Positions 1 through 6,817 of a stretch of DNA of 10,899 nt are shown in pieces; position 1 is the stretch's first letter, and each line of letters starts with the position of its first letter. A program made the translations under genes and the position numbers. The stretch spans positions 1 to 10,899 of the forward strand of contig CANCQD010000080.1 in NCBI GenBank assembly GCA_947380285.1. The letters run 5' to 3'. The notes below the pieces were generated by a model. It was not told the origin of the DNA. It made no database searches and saw nothing but the letters and a program-made list of their open reading frames with translations. The stretch is from Burkholderiaceae bacterium (GTDB lineage Bacteria; Pseudomonadota; Gammaproteobacteria; Burkholderiales; Burkholderiaceae).

Positions 1-40
1 AGTGACCGAAGAGCAGTTCAATCTTAAGCTGAAGGGCTAA
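1..40 (+). CDS. rnc: 3' end of upstream gene, probably ribonuclease III (partial)
   Basis: A reading frame enters from the left edge and ends at TAA (38-40), giving the tail [12 protein letters not shown]. The tail alone carries no diagnostic motif. The assignment to rnc rests on synteny: in gammaproteobacteria and betaproteobacteria rnc commonly lies directly upstream of era. The stop lies 2 nt before the era start, which fits translational coupling. RNase III C-termini are variable, so another short-tailed gene cannot be excluded. Confidence 0.5.
   Translation, partial: VTEEQFNLKLKG
31..36 (+). promoter_or_regulatory. Ribosome binding site for era
   Basis: GAAGGG lies 6 nt before the GTG at 43, inside the last codons of the upstream gene. 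It supports the GTG as the real era start and suggests coupling with the upstream gene. Confidence 0.6.
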
Positions 41-42
41 TC

Positions 43-978
43 GTGTTTAGATGCGGCACCATCGCCATTGTTGGGCGTCCTAATATGGGTAAATCAACAC
101 TTCTCAATGCTTTGGTCGGGCAGAAGATCAGTATTACCTCTCGTAAGGCACAAACAACACGGCATCGTATTCTGGGTATTCAGAATCGTGAAGAAGCGCA
201 GTTCATTTTTATTGATACCCCCGGCTTTCAGACACGCTTACTGAATACCTTGAATAAAGCATTAAATCGCACCGTCACTACTGCCTTGCAAGATGTGAAT
301 GTAGCTTGCTTTGTGGTTGAGGCTGGTTACTTTGGAGAAGACGACAAGAAGGTATTGAAGTTACTTCCAGATGACTTACCAGTTGTCTTGGTTCTGAACA
401 AATTGGATTTATTTAATAGTCGTTTTCAGACCCCATCAGAACGTGATCAGGCTTTGCTCAGCTTCATTAAAGAGATGGCTCGCCCTTGGTGTGAGTTAGG
501 TGGTCACGAAGATCAGAAATGCGAGTTTGCTGAAATCGTGCCGATGAGTGCAAAGAGTCCTGGTGATATCGAAAGATTGCTCGACGTGCTTGAAGGTTAT
601 CTGCCTGAAGCGGAAGCTGTCTATGATGGCGATACCATCACGGATCGTAGTGAGCGTTTTTTAGCTGCCGAGATCCTGCGTGAAAAGGTATTCCGCTTTA
701 CTGGCGAAGAGTTGCCATATACCAGCACAGTTGTAATTGATCAGTTCAAGATGGATGGCAAGATGCGTCGCATAGCGGCAACCATTTTGGTCGATCGCGA
801 TAGTCATAAGGCGATGATCATTGGACAAAAGGGTGAGCGCCTCAAGAAGATTTCGACTGATGCCCGCATCGATATGGAAAAGCTCTTTGACGGCAAAGTC
901 TTTTTGGAGACTTGGGTTAAGGTCAAGCGAGGCTGGGCAGATGATCGCGCTGAATTGCGGGCGCAAGGTCTGGAATAA
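43..978 (+). CDS. era: GTPase Era, ribosome assembly factor
   Basis: Era is an essential GTPase that binds the 3' end of 16S rRNA and helps mature the 30S subunit, acting in the cytoplasm and at the inner membrane. The 311-residue protein has a complete G domain: Walker [10 protein letters not shown] (11-19), the switch region with [11 protein letters not shown] (33-43), DTPG (58-61), NKLD (119-122) and SAK (169-171). A C-terminal KH RNA-binding domain has its GxxG loop at IIGQKG (259-264). Length matches the family (about 300). The GTG start puts the first beta strand ([11 protein letters not shown]) where it sits in homologues, and GAAGGG precedes it. It is the first complete gene of the era-recO-pdxJ-acpS-nagZ series, with recO 6 nt downstream. 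Nothing is missing or unusual. Confidence 0.97.
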   Translation: MFRCGTIAIVGRPNMGKSTLLNALVGQKISITSRKAQTTRHRILGIQNREEAQFIFIDTPGFQTRLLNTLNKALNRTVTTALQDVNVACFVVEAGYFGEDDKKVLKLLPDDLPVVLVLNKLDLFNSRFQTPSERDQALLSFIKEMARPWCELGGHEDQKCEFAEIVPMSAKSPGDIERLLDVLEGYLPEAEAVYDGDTITDRSERFLAAEILREKVFRFTGEELPYTSTVVIDQFKMDGKMRRIAATILVDRDSHKAMIIGQKGERLKKISTDARIDMEKLFDGKVFLETWVKVKRGWADDRAELRAQGLE

Positions 979-984
979 ATTTCT

Positions 985-1719
985 ATGGCCTCGATTCGTG
1001 TTGCTGACGAACCTGCTTTTGTATTGCACAGCATTCCCTATAAAGAAACCAGCTTAATTCTGGATGTTTTTACTCGACAATATGGTCGTATGGCTTTGAT
1101 TGCTAAGGGTGCAAAACGCCCGCACTCAACCTTAAGACCTGTCTTGCAGCGTTTCCAGCCGCTTCTGGTTTCTTGGAGCGGTAAATCCGAGCTGCGCACC
1201 CTAACAAAGTCGGAGTGGGTGGGTGGTATGCCTTCCTTGGTGGGAGATGCTTTACTATGCGGTTTTTATCTTAACGAGTTACTCGTGAAGTTTTTAGCGC
1301 GCGAAGACGATTATGAAAAGCTTTACGATCGCTACGCCGAGACAATTAATGCTCTTTCCAACCTTGAGTTTGAATCTAAAGGGCTAGAGGAAATTCTGAG
1401 GCCCTTTGAGTTATCCCTACTCCAAGAAACGGGTTACGCAGCCGCTTTAGACCGTTGCGTCGAAACTAATGAAGCACCGCTAGCTCAAGAACAGTACATA
1501 TACCAACCAGAGCGTGGGGTACGTCCTGTTCAGGTAGATGATCCAGGGCATTGGCCTGTTCTGACCGGCAAATCCCTTTTATCGATTGCGGTAGGAGATT
1601 TTTCTGATCCAGAGACTCTTTTGGAGAGTAAGCAATTGATGCGTTTTCTGCTGGGCTTGCATTTGCAAGATCAGGTATTAACTACTCGCCAGATTTTGAT
1701 TGATCTAAGGAAAATCTAG
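985..1719 (+). CDS. recO: DNA repair protein RecO
   Basis: RecO works with RecR and RecF to load RecA on SSB-coated single-stranded DNA during gap repair, and it can anneal complementary strands. The 244-residue length matches the family (about 240). The N-terminal OB-fold region is recognisable from FVLHSIPYKETSLILDVFT (12-30) and the basic KGAKRPHS segment (41-48). A helical C-terminal part follows with YLNELLVKFL (95-104) and FELSLLQETGY (141-151). Only one cysteine (158) lies in the region where some bacterial RecO proteins carry a four-cysteine zinc site, so zinc binding is not expected. The ATG is 6 nt after era, with a weak GGAA element (972-975) as the likely ribosome site. The era-recO-pdxJ order is the one known from E. 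coli and relatives. Confidence 0.95.
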   Translation: MASIRVADEPAFVLHSIPYKETSLILDVFTRQYGRMALIAKGAKRPHSTLRPVLQRFQPLLVSWSGKSELRTLTKSEWVGGMPSLVGDALLCGFYLNELLVKFLAREDDYEKLYDRYAETINALSNLEFESKGLEEILRPFELSLLQETGYAAALDRCVETNEAPLAQEQYIYQPERGVRPVQVDDPGHWPVLTGKSLLSIAVGDFSDPETLLESKQLMRFLLGLHLQDQVLTTRQILIDLRKI

Positions 1720-1731
1720 TAATCTATATCA

Positions 1732-2475
1732 ATGAACAGCCACCTAGCCCTTGAACTGGGTATTAATATTGATCACGTCGCCACTTTGCGTAATGCGCGT
1801 GGTACTGTGTATCCCGATCCGCTAAAAGCGGCAGTTTTGGCTGAGGAAGCAGGCGCAGATCTCATCACCTTACATTTACGGGAAGATCGTCGTCACATTA
1901 AAGATGCAGATTTATTGGCTTTGCGTCCACTCATTAAAACCCGCATGAATCTTGAATGCGCAGTCACCCCAGAAATGATCAACATTGCTTGCAAGGTAAA
2001 ACCACATGATGTCTGCCTTGTTCCCGAGAAGCGCGAAGAGGTTACAACTGAGGGTGGCCTAGATGTAACGGGTCACTTTGAGGCTGTGAAATCGGCCACG
2101 AAACAATTACAAGATGCTGGCATTCGAGTATCCCTCTTTATTGATCCTGAAGAGAAACAAATTCAGGCAGCTAAAGAAGTTGGTGCAACTGTAGTGGAGT
2201 TGCATACCGGTCGTTATGCTGATTTATCTGGTGCCGCTCAAGTATCCGAATTAGAGCGTATTCGTAAGGCCGCCATATTTGGAAAAAGTATTGGCCTGAG
2301 AGTCAATGCTGGCCATGGTTTACACGAAGGTAATGTCAAGCCAATTGCCGCCATTACTGAATTATCTGAGCTGAATATTGGCCATGCCATTGTTGCTGAG
2401 GCTTTATTTAAGGGTTGGCAAAAAGCAATCACTGATATGAAGGCCTTGATGATTCAGGGTAGGGCCAAACCTTAA
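1732..2475 (+). CDS. pdxJ: Pyridoxine 5'-phosphate synthase
   Basis: PdxJ condenses 1-deoxy-D-xylulose 5-phosphate with 3-amino-2-oxopropyl phosphate to form pyridoxine 5'-phosphate, the ring-closing step of DXP-dependent vitamin B6 synthesis. The 247-residue TIM-barrel protein has the family N-terminus [17 protein letters not shown] (9-25), [10 protein letters not shown] (47-56), RMNLE (71-75), the [10 protein letters not shown] loop (103-112) and VNAGHGL (191-197). By alignment from memory with E. coli PdxJ, His48, Glu75 and His195 match catalytic His45, Glu72 and His193. It starts 12 nt after recO with no convincing Shine-Dalgarno sequence just upstream, so it probably depends on translation of recO. 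Its placement before acpS is the classic arrangement. Confidence 0.97.
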   Translation: MNSHLALELGINIDHVATLRNARGTVYPDPLKAAVLAEEAGADLITLHLREDRRHIKDADLLALRPLIKTRMNLECAVTPEMINIACKVKPHDVCLVPEKREEVTTEGGLDVTGHFEAVKSATKQLQDAGIRVSLFIDPEEKQIQAAKEVGATVVELHTGRYADLSGAAQVSELERIRKAAIFGKSIGLRVNAGHGLHEGNVKPIAAITELSELNIGHAIVAEALFKGWQKAITDMKALMIQGRAKP

Positions 2476-2507
2476 GAATCAATCACGGTAAACATCCATT
2501 TAAAAAA

Positions 2508-2900
2508 ATGATCATTGGTATCGGCACTGACATTCTGCAGATTGAGCGCTTACAAGCGGCTTACGATCGAACTAATGGTCGCTTAGCCGAAAAAATACTT
2601 GGTCCCGATGAAATGCTGGTATTCAAGCATCGTCTTTCCAGAAATCATAAACGAGGTATTGCGTTCTTAGCCACCCGTTTTGCAGCCAAAGAGGCCTTTT
2701 CAAAAGCGATTGGACTTGGGATGAGAATGCCAATGACCTGGCGCTCACTCCAAACCTTAAATGAGCCCAGTGGCAAGCCCGTAACTAGCTACCTCGGAGC
2801 ATTGGCTCAATTTATGCAAGAGAGAAATTGGGAGGCTCACGTGACAGTAAGCGATGAACAGGATATGGCAATTGCGCATGTCATTGTTACTCAAAAGTAA
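2508..2900 (+). CDS. acpS: Holo-[acyl-carrier-protein] synthase
   Basis: AcpS transfers the 4'-phosphopantetheine arm from coenzyme A to apo-acyl carrier protein, activating it for fatty acid synthesis. The 130-residue length fits the family (about 120-130). The N-terminal motif [12 protein letters not shown] (3-14) holds the metal-binding Asp8, and the second motif [13 protein letters not shown] (57-69) holds Glu62, equivalent to Glu58 of E. coli. The start is fixed by homology, because family members begin within one or two residues of the GIGTD motif. The 32 nt before it are A-rich and lack a clear Shine-Dalgarno sequence. It sits between pdxJ and nagZ on the same strand and is probably in the same transcript. 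Confidence 0.96.
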   Translation: MIIGIGTDILQIERLQAAYDRTNGRLAEKILGPDEMLVFKHRLSRNHKRGIAFLATRFAAKEAFSKAIGLGMRMPMTWRSLQTLNEPSGKPVTSYLGALAQFMQERNWEAHVTVSDEQDMAIAHVIVTQK

Positions 2901-2934
2901 AAACAAGAAATAAAGAATCTACAAAGAGGAATCC

Positions 2935-4011
2935 ATGAGTAAAGCCACCATGAACCCAGGCCCGGTCACTCTAGATGTAGTTGGTCTGGAATTAAATGCG
3001 GAAGATCGTCGTCGTATCTTGCATTCACTGACTGGTGGCGTGATTTTGTTTGGCCGAAACTTTACCAATCGTCAGCAGCTCACCAAATTAACTGCTTCGA
3101 TTAAGAAGCTTCGCCCAGATGTCCTGATTTCGATTGACCATGAGGGTGGTCGAGTGCAGCGCGCCAAGTCCGATGGCTTTACTCACCTACCCGCAATGCG
3201 TAAGCTTGGCGAGCTCTGGGGCGCAAAGAATAAATCGAATCACCCAGCCGAATCCGCTGCTATTGCGATGGCTGCAGCAACCGCTTGTGGTTACGTACTT
3301 GCAGCTGAGCTGCGTGCCTGTGGCGTTGACTTCAGTTTTACCCCGGTTCTTGACTTGGATTTTGGTCGTAGCGGTGTCATTGGCGATCGATCTTTTAGTC
3401 GCGACCCACAAATTGTCTTTGCGTTAGCAAAAAGTCTAAATGAAGGTTTGCGCTTAGCTGGTATGGCGAACTGCGGTAAACACTTTCCTGGGCATGGTTG
3501 GGCTGAGGCAGATTCGCATGTAGCTATTCCGGTCGATGAACGTTCTTTAAAAGAAATCTTGAACGATGATGCCAAGCCCTATGAGTGGTTAGATCTCAGT
3601 TTGACTTCGGTAATGCCAGCACACGTGATCTATCCAAAGGTAGATAAGAACCCAGCAGGATTCTCAAAGATTTGGCTTCATTCCATTCTGCGTCAAGAAT
3701 TGGGCTTTGAAGGCGTGATCTTTAGTGATGACCTATCCATGGAGGGTGCAAGCGTAGCGGGATCAGTAGTAAAGGGTGCTGAGATGGCCTTAGATGCTGG
3801 ATGTGATGCGGTATTAATCTGCAATCGTCCAGATCTTGCAGACCAGTTACTTTCTAAGTTAAAAGTAACCAAAGCTAAACAGGTGGAGTCGGCAACCCGT
3901 TTAAATCGCCTCATGCCTACTGCCTCTGCAAGCTCATGGGATACGCTTCAAAGCGAGTCTGAATACCAGCATGCCAAGGGCTTGCTGCAACAGTTAAATT
4001 TAATTCAGTAG
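2935..4011 (+). CDS. nagZ: Beta-N-acetylhexosaminidase NagZ (GH3), peptidoglycan recycling
   Basis: NagZ is a cytoplasmic glycoside hydrolase family 3 enzyme. It removes GlcNAc from GlcNAc-1,6-anhydroMurNAc peptides imported during cell wall recycling, and in some bacteria its products induce AmpC beta-lactamase. Visible motifs are ISIDHEGGRVQR (65-76), GDRSFSRDP (150-158), KHFPGHG (182-188), ADSH (192-195; Asp193/His195 match the family's catalytic Asp-His dyad) and FSDDLSMEGA (263-272), where Asp265 is the expected nucleophile. At 358 residues it is slightly longer than E. coli NagZ (341) because of extra N- and C-terminal residues. AGAGGA (2925-2930) lies 4 nt before the ATG; a second in-frame ATG at 2950 is a less likely start. 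It is the last gene of the plus-strand series. The stop is 7 nt from the stop of the convergent gene. Confidence 0.95.
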   Translation: MSKATMNPGPVTLDVVGLELNAEDRRRILHSLTGGVILFGRNFTNRQQLTKLTASIKKLRPDVLISIDHEGGRVQRAKSDGFTHLPAMRKLGELWGAKNKSNHPAESAAIAMAAATACGYVLAAELRACGVDFSFTPVLDLDFGRSGVIGDRSFSRDPQIVFALAKSLNEGLRLAGMANCGKHFPGHGWAEADSHVAIPVDERSLKEILNDDAKPYEWLDLSLTSVMPAHVIYPKVDKNPAGFSKIWLHSILRQELGFEGVIFSDDLSMEGASVAGSVVKGAEMALDAGCDAVLICNRPDLADQLLSKLKVTKAKQVESATRLNRLMPTASASSWDTLQSESEYQHAKGLLQQLNLIQ

Positions 4012-4018
4012 AGTCTGA

Positions 4019-5020
4019 TTAATTCTTGGAAACCCTCTCCCATTCGGAGAGGACAAACTTTTTAATGTCGTACCCTTGTGGTCTTGCACAGACAATAGTA
4101 TCTACGTCCACTGACTGATAAATTTTCTGCAGTCTTAGCGAATCGCCCTTCGTTGAAAAATTGGGCATCCAAGATCCCCAGAAAAATCCAATACTTTCAA
4201 GTTCAAGATAGGCATGTGCTGCTGTCTCTTGCTCTATTGGAATATCTAAATAGATAGAAGCAAGATTGAGAGCCTCTAGCTGTCTGAGCTCATGCATCAC
4301 TGCAGCGACTAAGTCACTACCAATACGATCAATAGCAATATTTGCAGTTTGAATGCTGGAATTAATTACGGTATGAAAAGTCGTTTTCCCGCTCGCAGCT
4401 ATATTAGTGCTCACAATATTGCGTGGCAGGTTTAAATCAAGAGCCAGTGATTTAGCATGTTCCGCATGTTGAGGCGGCATATAAATGGTGTGGGGGCGAT
4501 CGTTTAGTGGCAGATAAAAAGCCAACAATGACATCCGAGTATCGGGATGATTTTCTAGACCCTTCATAGATATCGTTGGGGGTACATCTCCAATAAATAA
4601 TCCAGTCTCTTTAGCGTTAAACGCAATCATTTCATGTTGGCTATAAGGGTGGTTTGTAACGCATTCTGTCCAAAATCCAGGTAAAGACAGCTCTTGTGCA
4701 ATCTCAATACGTTTTTTAGCCATGATTTCGGCAATGTGATGTCCCCTAAAATTGGGATCAACCATCATCTTGCCAGCCTCTGGAGATACATTGTGTGCTC
4801 CATCAAAAGTCAGGGCGCAATGTCCGATGATTTGGCCATTGTCTAATTTTGCAATGACTGAATGCATTAACTTGTTCTCGACAATTTCTTCTAATAGGCC
4901 AATGTCATACATCGCCGTGTTGGGGTAGCTTTCACCATAACAGCTCCGCACGCAGTCGATTAACTGAGGTAGATCTGCAAGATCAAGTTTGGCGATTTTG
5001 GGGGAAATTTCATTATTCAT
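4019..5020 (-). CDS. Two-part GNAT-family N-acetyltransferase, substrate unknown
   Basis: This 333-residue protein has an N-terminal GNAT acetyltransferase domain (about 8-150). MVDPNFRGHHIAEIMAKKR (86-104) resembles the acetyl-CoA-binding motif A (R/Q-x-x-G-x-G/A), preceded by strands at HSVIA (53-57) and QIIGHCALT (63-71). ECVTNHPYSQ (119-128) follows. The second half (about 175-333) looks like a degenerate second GNAT-like unit: YLELESIGFFWGSWMPNF (271-288), then GDSLRLQKIY. I recall similar YGxSYP...TNHPxSQ...GFF...LRLQ proteins of unassigned function in other proteobacteria, but this is memory only. There is no signal peptide or membrane segment. It is the only gene here outside a core pathway. 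It lies behind the efp terminator, so it needs its own promoter or readthrough. No Shine-Dalgarno sequence precedes the ATG. Confidence 0.75.
   Translation of the reverse strand: MNNEISPKIAKLDLADLPQLIDCVRSCYGESYPNTAMYDIGLLEEIVENKLMHSVIAKLDNGQIIGHCALTFDGAHNVSPEAGKMMVDPNFRGHHIAEIMAKKRIEIAQELSLPGFWTECVTNHPYSQHEMIAFNAKETGLFIGDVPPTISMKGLENHPDTRMSLLAFYLPLNDRPHTIYMPPQHAEHAKSLALDLNLPRNIVSTNIAASGKTTFHTVINSSIQTANIAIDRIGSDLVAAVMHELRQLEALNLASIYLDIPIEQETAAHAYLELESIGFFWGSWMPNFSTKGDSLRLQKIYQSVDVDTIVCARPQGYDIKKFVLSEWERVSKN
4034..4063 (+). terminator. Candidate terminator of nagZ lying inside the convergent gene
   Basis: CCTCTCC (4034-4040) and GGAGAGG (4046-4052) form a perfect 7-bp stem with a 5-nt loop. 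TTTTT (4059-4063) follows after six unpaired bases. It begins 22 nt after the nagZ stop, where a terminator would be expected. The gap between stem and T-run is longer than in a standard intrinsic terminator, so the call is tentative. On the other strand the same bases encode the last residues of the acetyltransferase (around LSEWERV). Confidence 0.35.
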
Positions 5021-5029
5021 GGTTTAGAT

Positions 5030-5035
5030 ATTATG
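5030..5035 (-). promoter_or_regulatory. Possible -10 element of the GNAT gene
   Basis: Reading the minus strand, CATAAT (5 of 6 matches to TATAAT) lies 9 nt before the ATG at 5020. A transcript starting about 7 nt downstream would begin 2-3 nt before the start codon, giving a nearly leaderless mRNA, in line with the missing Shine-Dalgarno sequence. The -35 region falls in the T-tract of the efp terminator and matches the consensus poorly. Confidence 0.3.
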
Positions 5036-5052
5036 AAGGGTAGTCTGAAAAT

Positions 5053-5080
5053 AAAAAAGCCCAGCAATGCCGGGCTTTTT
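5053..5080 (-). terminator. Intrinsic terminator of efp
   Basis: In the minus-strand RNA, GCCCGGC pairs with GCUGGGC around an AUU loop, followed by UUUUUU. One pair is a G-U wobble on this strand but would be an A-C mismatch in plus-strand RNA, so the hairpin is built for minus-strand transcription. It begins about 19 nt after the efp stop codon. Confidence 0.85.
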
Positions 5081-5098
5081 ACGCTTGTAGTAGACCAA

Positions 5099-5659
5099 TT
5101 AGTTAGCGCGGCTACGATATTCACCAGTACGAGTATCAATCTCTATCTTGTCGCCAGTGTTGCAGAACAAAGGAACTTGCAATTCATAGCCAGTTGCCAA
5201 TTTTGCGTTCTTCAAAACCTTGCCTGAGCTGGTATCGCCTTTAACTGCTGGTTCTGTGTAAATAATTTCACGAACCAAAGAGTTTGGCATTGCAACAGAG
5301 AGTGCTTTACCTTCGTAGAACACTACTTCACAAGGCATACTTTCTTCGAGGTAGTTCAATGCATCACCCATGAACTCCGCTTCAACTTCATACTGGTTGT
5401 ATTCAGTATCCATAAATACATACATTGGATCGGAAAAATAAGAATAAGTACATTCTTTCTTGTCGAGGATCACAACATCAAACTTGTCATCAGCCTTAAA
5501 AACACCTTCATTCGGTGCACCGGTTAACAGGTTTTTGAACTTCATTTTCACAACGGAGGAGTTGCGGCCAGAGCGGCTGTATTCGGCTTTTAAAACGACC
5601 ATGGCATCAGTGCCGATCATTACTACGTTACCAACGCGGAGTTCTTGTGCTGTTTTCAT
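5099..5659 (-). CDS. efp: Elongation factor P, arginine (rhamnosylated) type
   Basis: EF-P binds ribosomes stalled at consecutive prolines, between the P and E sites, and promotes peptide bond formation. The 186-residue length is typical (185-190), with three beta-barrel domains. Domain I starts [15 protein letters not shown], and its loop reads YSRSGRNSS (27-35) with Arg at position 32. This is the residue rhamnosylated by EarP in Pseudomonas and Neisseria; E. coli uses Lys34 instead. The C-terminal domain contains [16 protein letters not shown], the family signature. AGGAA (minus strand, 5667-5671) lies 7 nt before the ATG. earP is 87 nt upstream on the same strand, so enzyme and substrate are probably co-transcribed. 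An intrinsic terminator follows. Confidence 0.97.
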   Translation of the reverse strand: MKTAQELRVGNVVMIGTDAMVVLKAEYSRSGRNSSVVKMKFKNLLTGAPNEGVFKADDKFDVVILDKKECTYSYFSDPMYVFMDTEYNQYEVEAEFMGDALNYLEESMPCEVVFYEGKALSVAMPNSLVREIIYTEPAVKGDTSSGKVLKNAKLATGYELQVPLFCNTGDKIEIDTRTGEYRSRAN

Positions 5660-5675
5660 CTTGCTATTCCTGGGG

Positions 5676-5709
5676 GCAGAGCTATTTTTCTGCGGTTTTT
5701 ATCAAAAAC
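5676..5709 (-). other. Two adjacent small inverted repeats in the efp leader
   Basis: GCAGA (5676-5680) pairs with TCTGC (5689-5693) around an 8-nt loop. Next to it GTTTTT (5695-5700) and AAAAAC (5704-5709) form an A/T palindrome with a 3-nt centre. Both lie between earP and the efp ribosome site. They could be a weak hairpin, an operator or chance; neither has the form of a strong terminator. TACAAT (minus strand), a little further upstream, could be a -10 element for an efp promoter, but no good -35 pairs with it. Confidence 0.3.
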
Positions 5710-5746
5710 AAGATTGTAACCGCCCGCAAGCCTTTATTGCTTGGGA

Positions 5747-6817
5747 TTAGACGACAAAGCGGATTAAACGCGCTGGCAAGCCACCATCCGCTTGTTTTTC
5801 GAGTAAATGAGCCCGCCACTGCTTGGCATGTGCGTTCCAATGGCCTAAGTCTCCAAACCATTCGCTAGGCATTGCCCAGGTCATGGCGGCAATCGTAGCC
5901 AACCTTAATTCTTGACTAGCTTCTTCAAGATATAAGTCCAGAAAAGCTGCTAATTTCACTTCATGGGCACGATCTTCTTGGGGGTAGATGTGCCAAATAA
6001 ATGGTTTGCCGGCAAGTTGAGCTCGCACAAAAGAATCTTCTCCACGCACAATATTAAAGTCGCATTGCGATAGCACCCAGTCATATTCATCCTGAGAAAT
6101 AAATGGTATGGATAGCAATTGCAGATTCGCTGGCAATGAGATTGGTTGCTCACCGTAAAGATTTAATTGTTCAGCATGACCATGAGCAAGAAGAACGTCG
6201 ACATTCTCGCCAAGGCTAGCTAAGTTATCCAGCCATTTTTTGAGAGGGGCTCCTGGGTAGCAAAAAACACTGATCCGCTTTACGTCCTTCCGTAACTGAG
6301 ACCAGGTAGCTTTCAGATCTTGAGGAATTTTTTCTTTCACGAGATGACCTTCTGCTGGGATGGGGTCAAGCAATAGTCCACCCACCTCATCTTGAAAGCC
6401 GGGAAAGAAAAAATACTTTGGAATGCCGTGTGACTGGGGTGAGGCCTTTCCATGAAACTCAGCCACCCAAGGCTCCGCACTTAAATACTCTAAGTTCACA
6501 ATGATAGGTTTGATTGGTGCGATGAAGAGGCCGGCCAAATAGCGTTCAGGTAATTCGCAACCAAACGCTTCAATCACAACATCTGGCATTTGCACTGGGT
6601 GCCGAGCATTGGTGTGACTGGCTTCCCATGGCTGGAGATCAATTCTTTGTTTAATAGATTGTTCCACCCCAGAAGCGAGTAAATTGAGGGTTGGTAGGTC
6701 ATCGCAAAAAATACGGACCTCTTGCCCATGAATGCTTGATAAGCTTCGGGCTAGACGCCAGCAAACACCGGCATCACCATAGTTATCAACGATTTGGCAG
6801 AAAATATCCCAACGCAT
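5747..6817 (-). CDS. earP: EF-P arginine rhamnosyltransferase EarP
   Basis: EarP transfers rhamnose from dTDP-beta-L-rhamnose to Arg32 of EF-P, which activates EF-P for rescue of proline-stalled ribosomes. The 356-residue protein starts [20 protein letters not shown] (2-21), the EarP N-terminal signature. Asp11 and Asp15 have the spacing of the two functionally important aspartates described in the family. [21 protein letters not shown] (257-277) contains Glu260, the likely counterpart of the conserved glutamate of the nucleotide-sugar site, followed by [12 protein letters not shown]. The fold is a two-Rossmann GT-B type. An in-frame TGA lies 27 nt upstream of the ATG with no alternative start between, so the ATG is the earliest possible start. 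That ATG overlaps the start codon of divergent uvrC by 2 bp. efp follows 87 nt downstream. dTDP-rhamnose synthesis genes are not in this window. Confidence 0.95.
   Translation of the reverse strand: MRWDIFCQIVDNYGDAGVCWRLARSLSSIHGQEVRIFCDDLPTLNLLASGVEQSIKQRIDLQPWEASHTNARHPVQMPDVVIEAFGCELPERYLAGLFIAPIKPIIVNLEYLSAEPWVAEFHGKASPQSHGIPKYFFFPGFQDEVGGLLLDPIPAEGHLVKEKIPQDLKATWSQLRKDVKRISVFCYPGAPLKKWLDNLASLGENVDVLLAHGHAEQLNLYGEQPISLPANLQLLSIPFISQDEYDWVLSQCDFNIVRGEDSFVRAQLAGKPFIWHIYPQEDRAHEVKLAAFLDLYLEEASQELRLATIAAMTWAMPSEWFGDLGHWNAHAKQWRAHLLEKQADGGLPARLIRFVV

Noticed and set aside
5033..5227. Plus-strand open frame across the efp terminator and efp 3' end
   Set aside because: It is antisense to efp, crosses an intrinsic terminator and has no homology-like motifs or ribosome site.
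6736..6799. Promoter for uvrC from TTGATA (6736) or TTGGCA (6794)
   Set aside because: Neither -35-like element has a reasonable -10 at 16-18 nt; the second would place its -10 inside the uvrC start codon.
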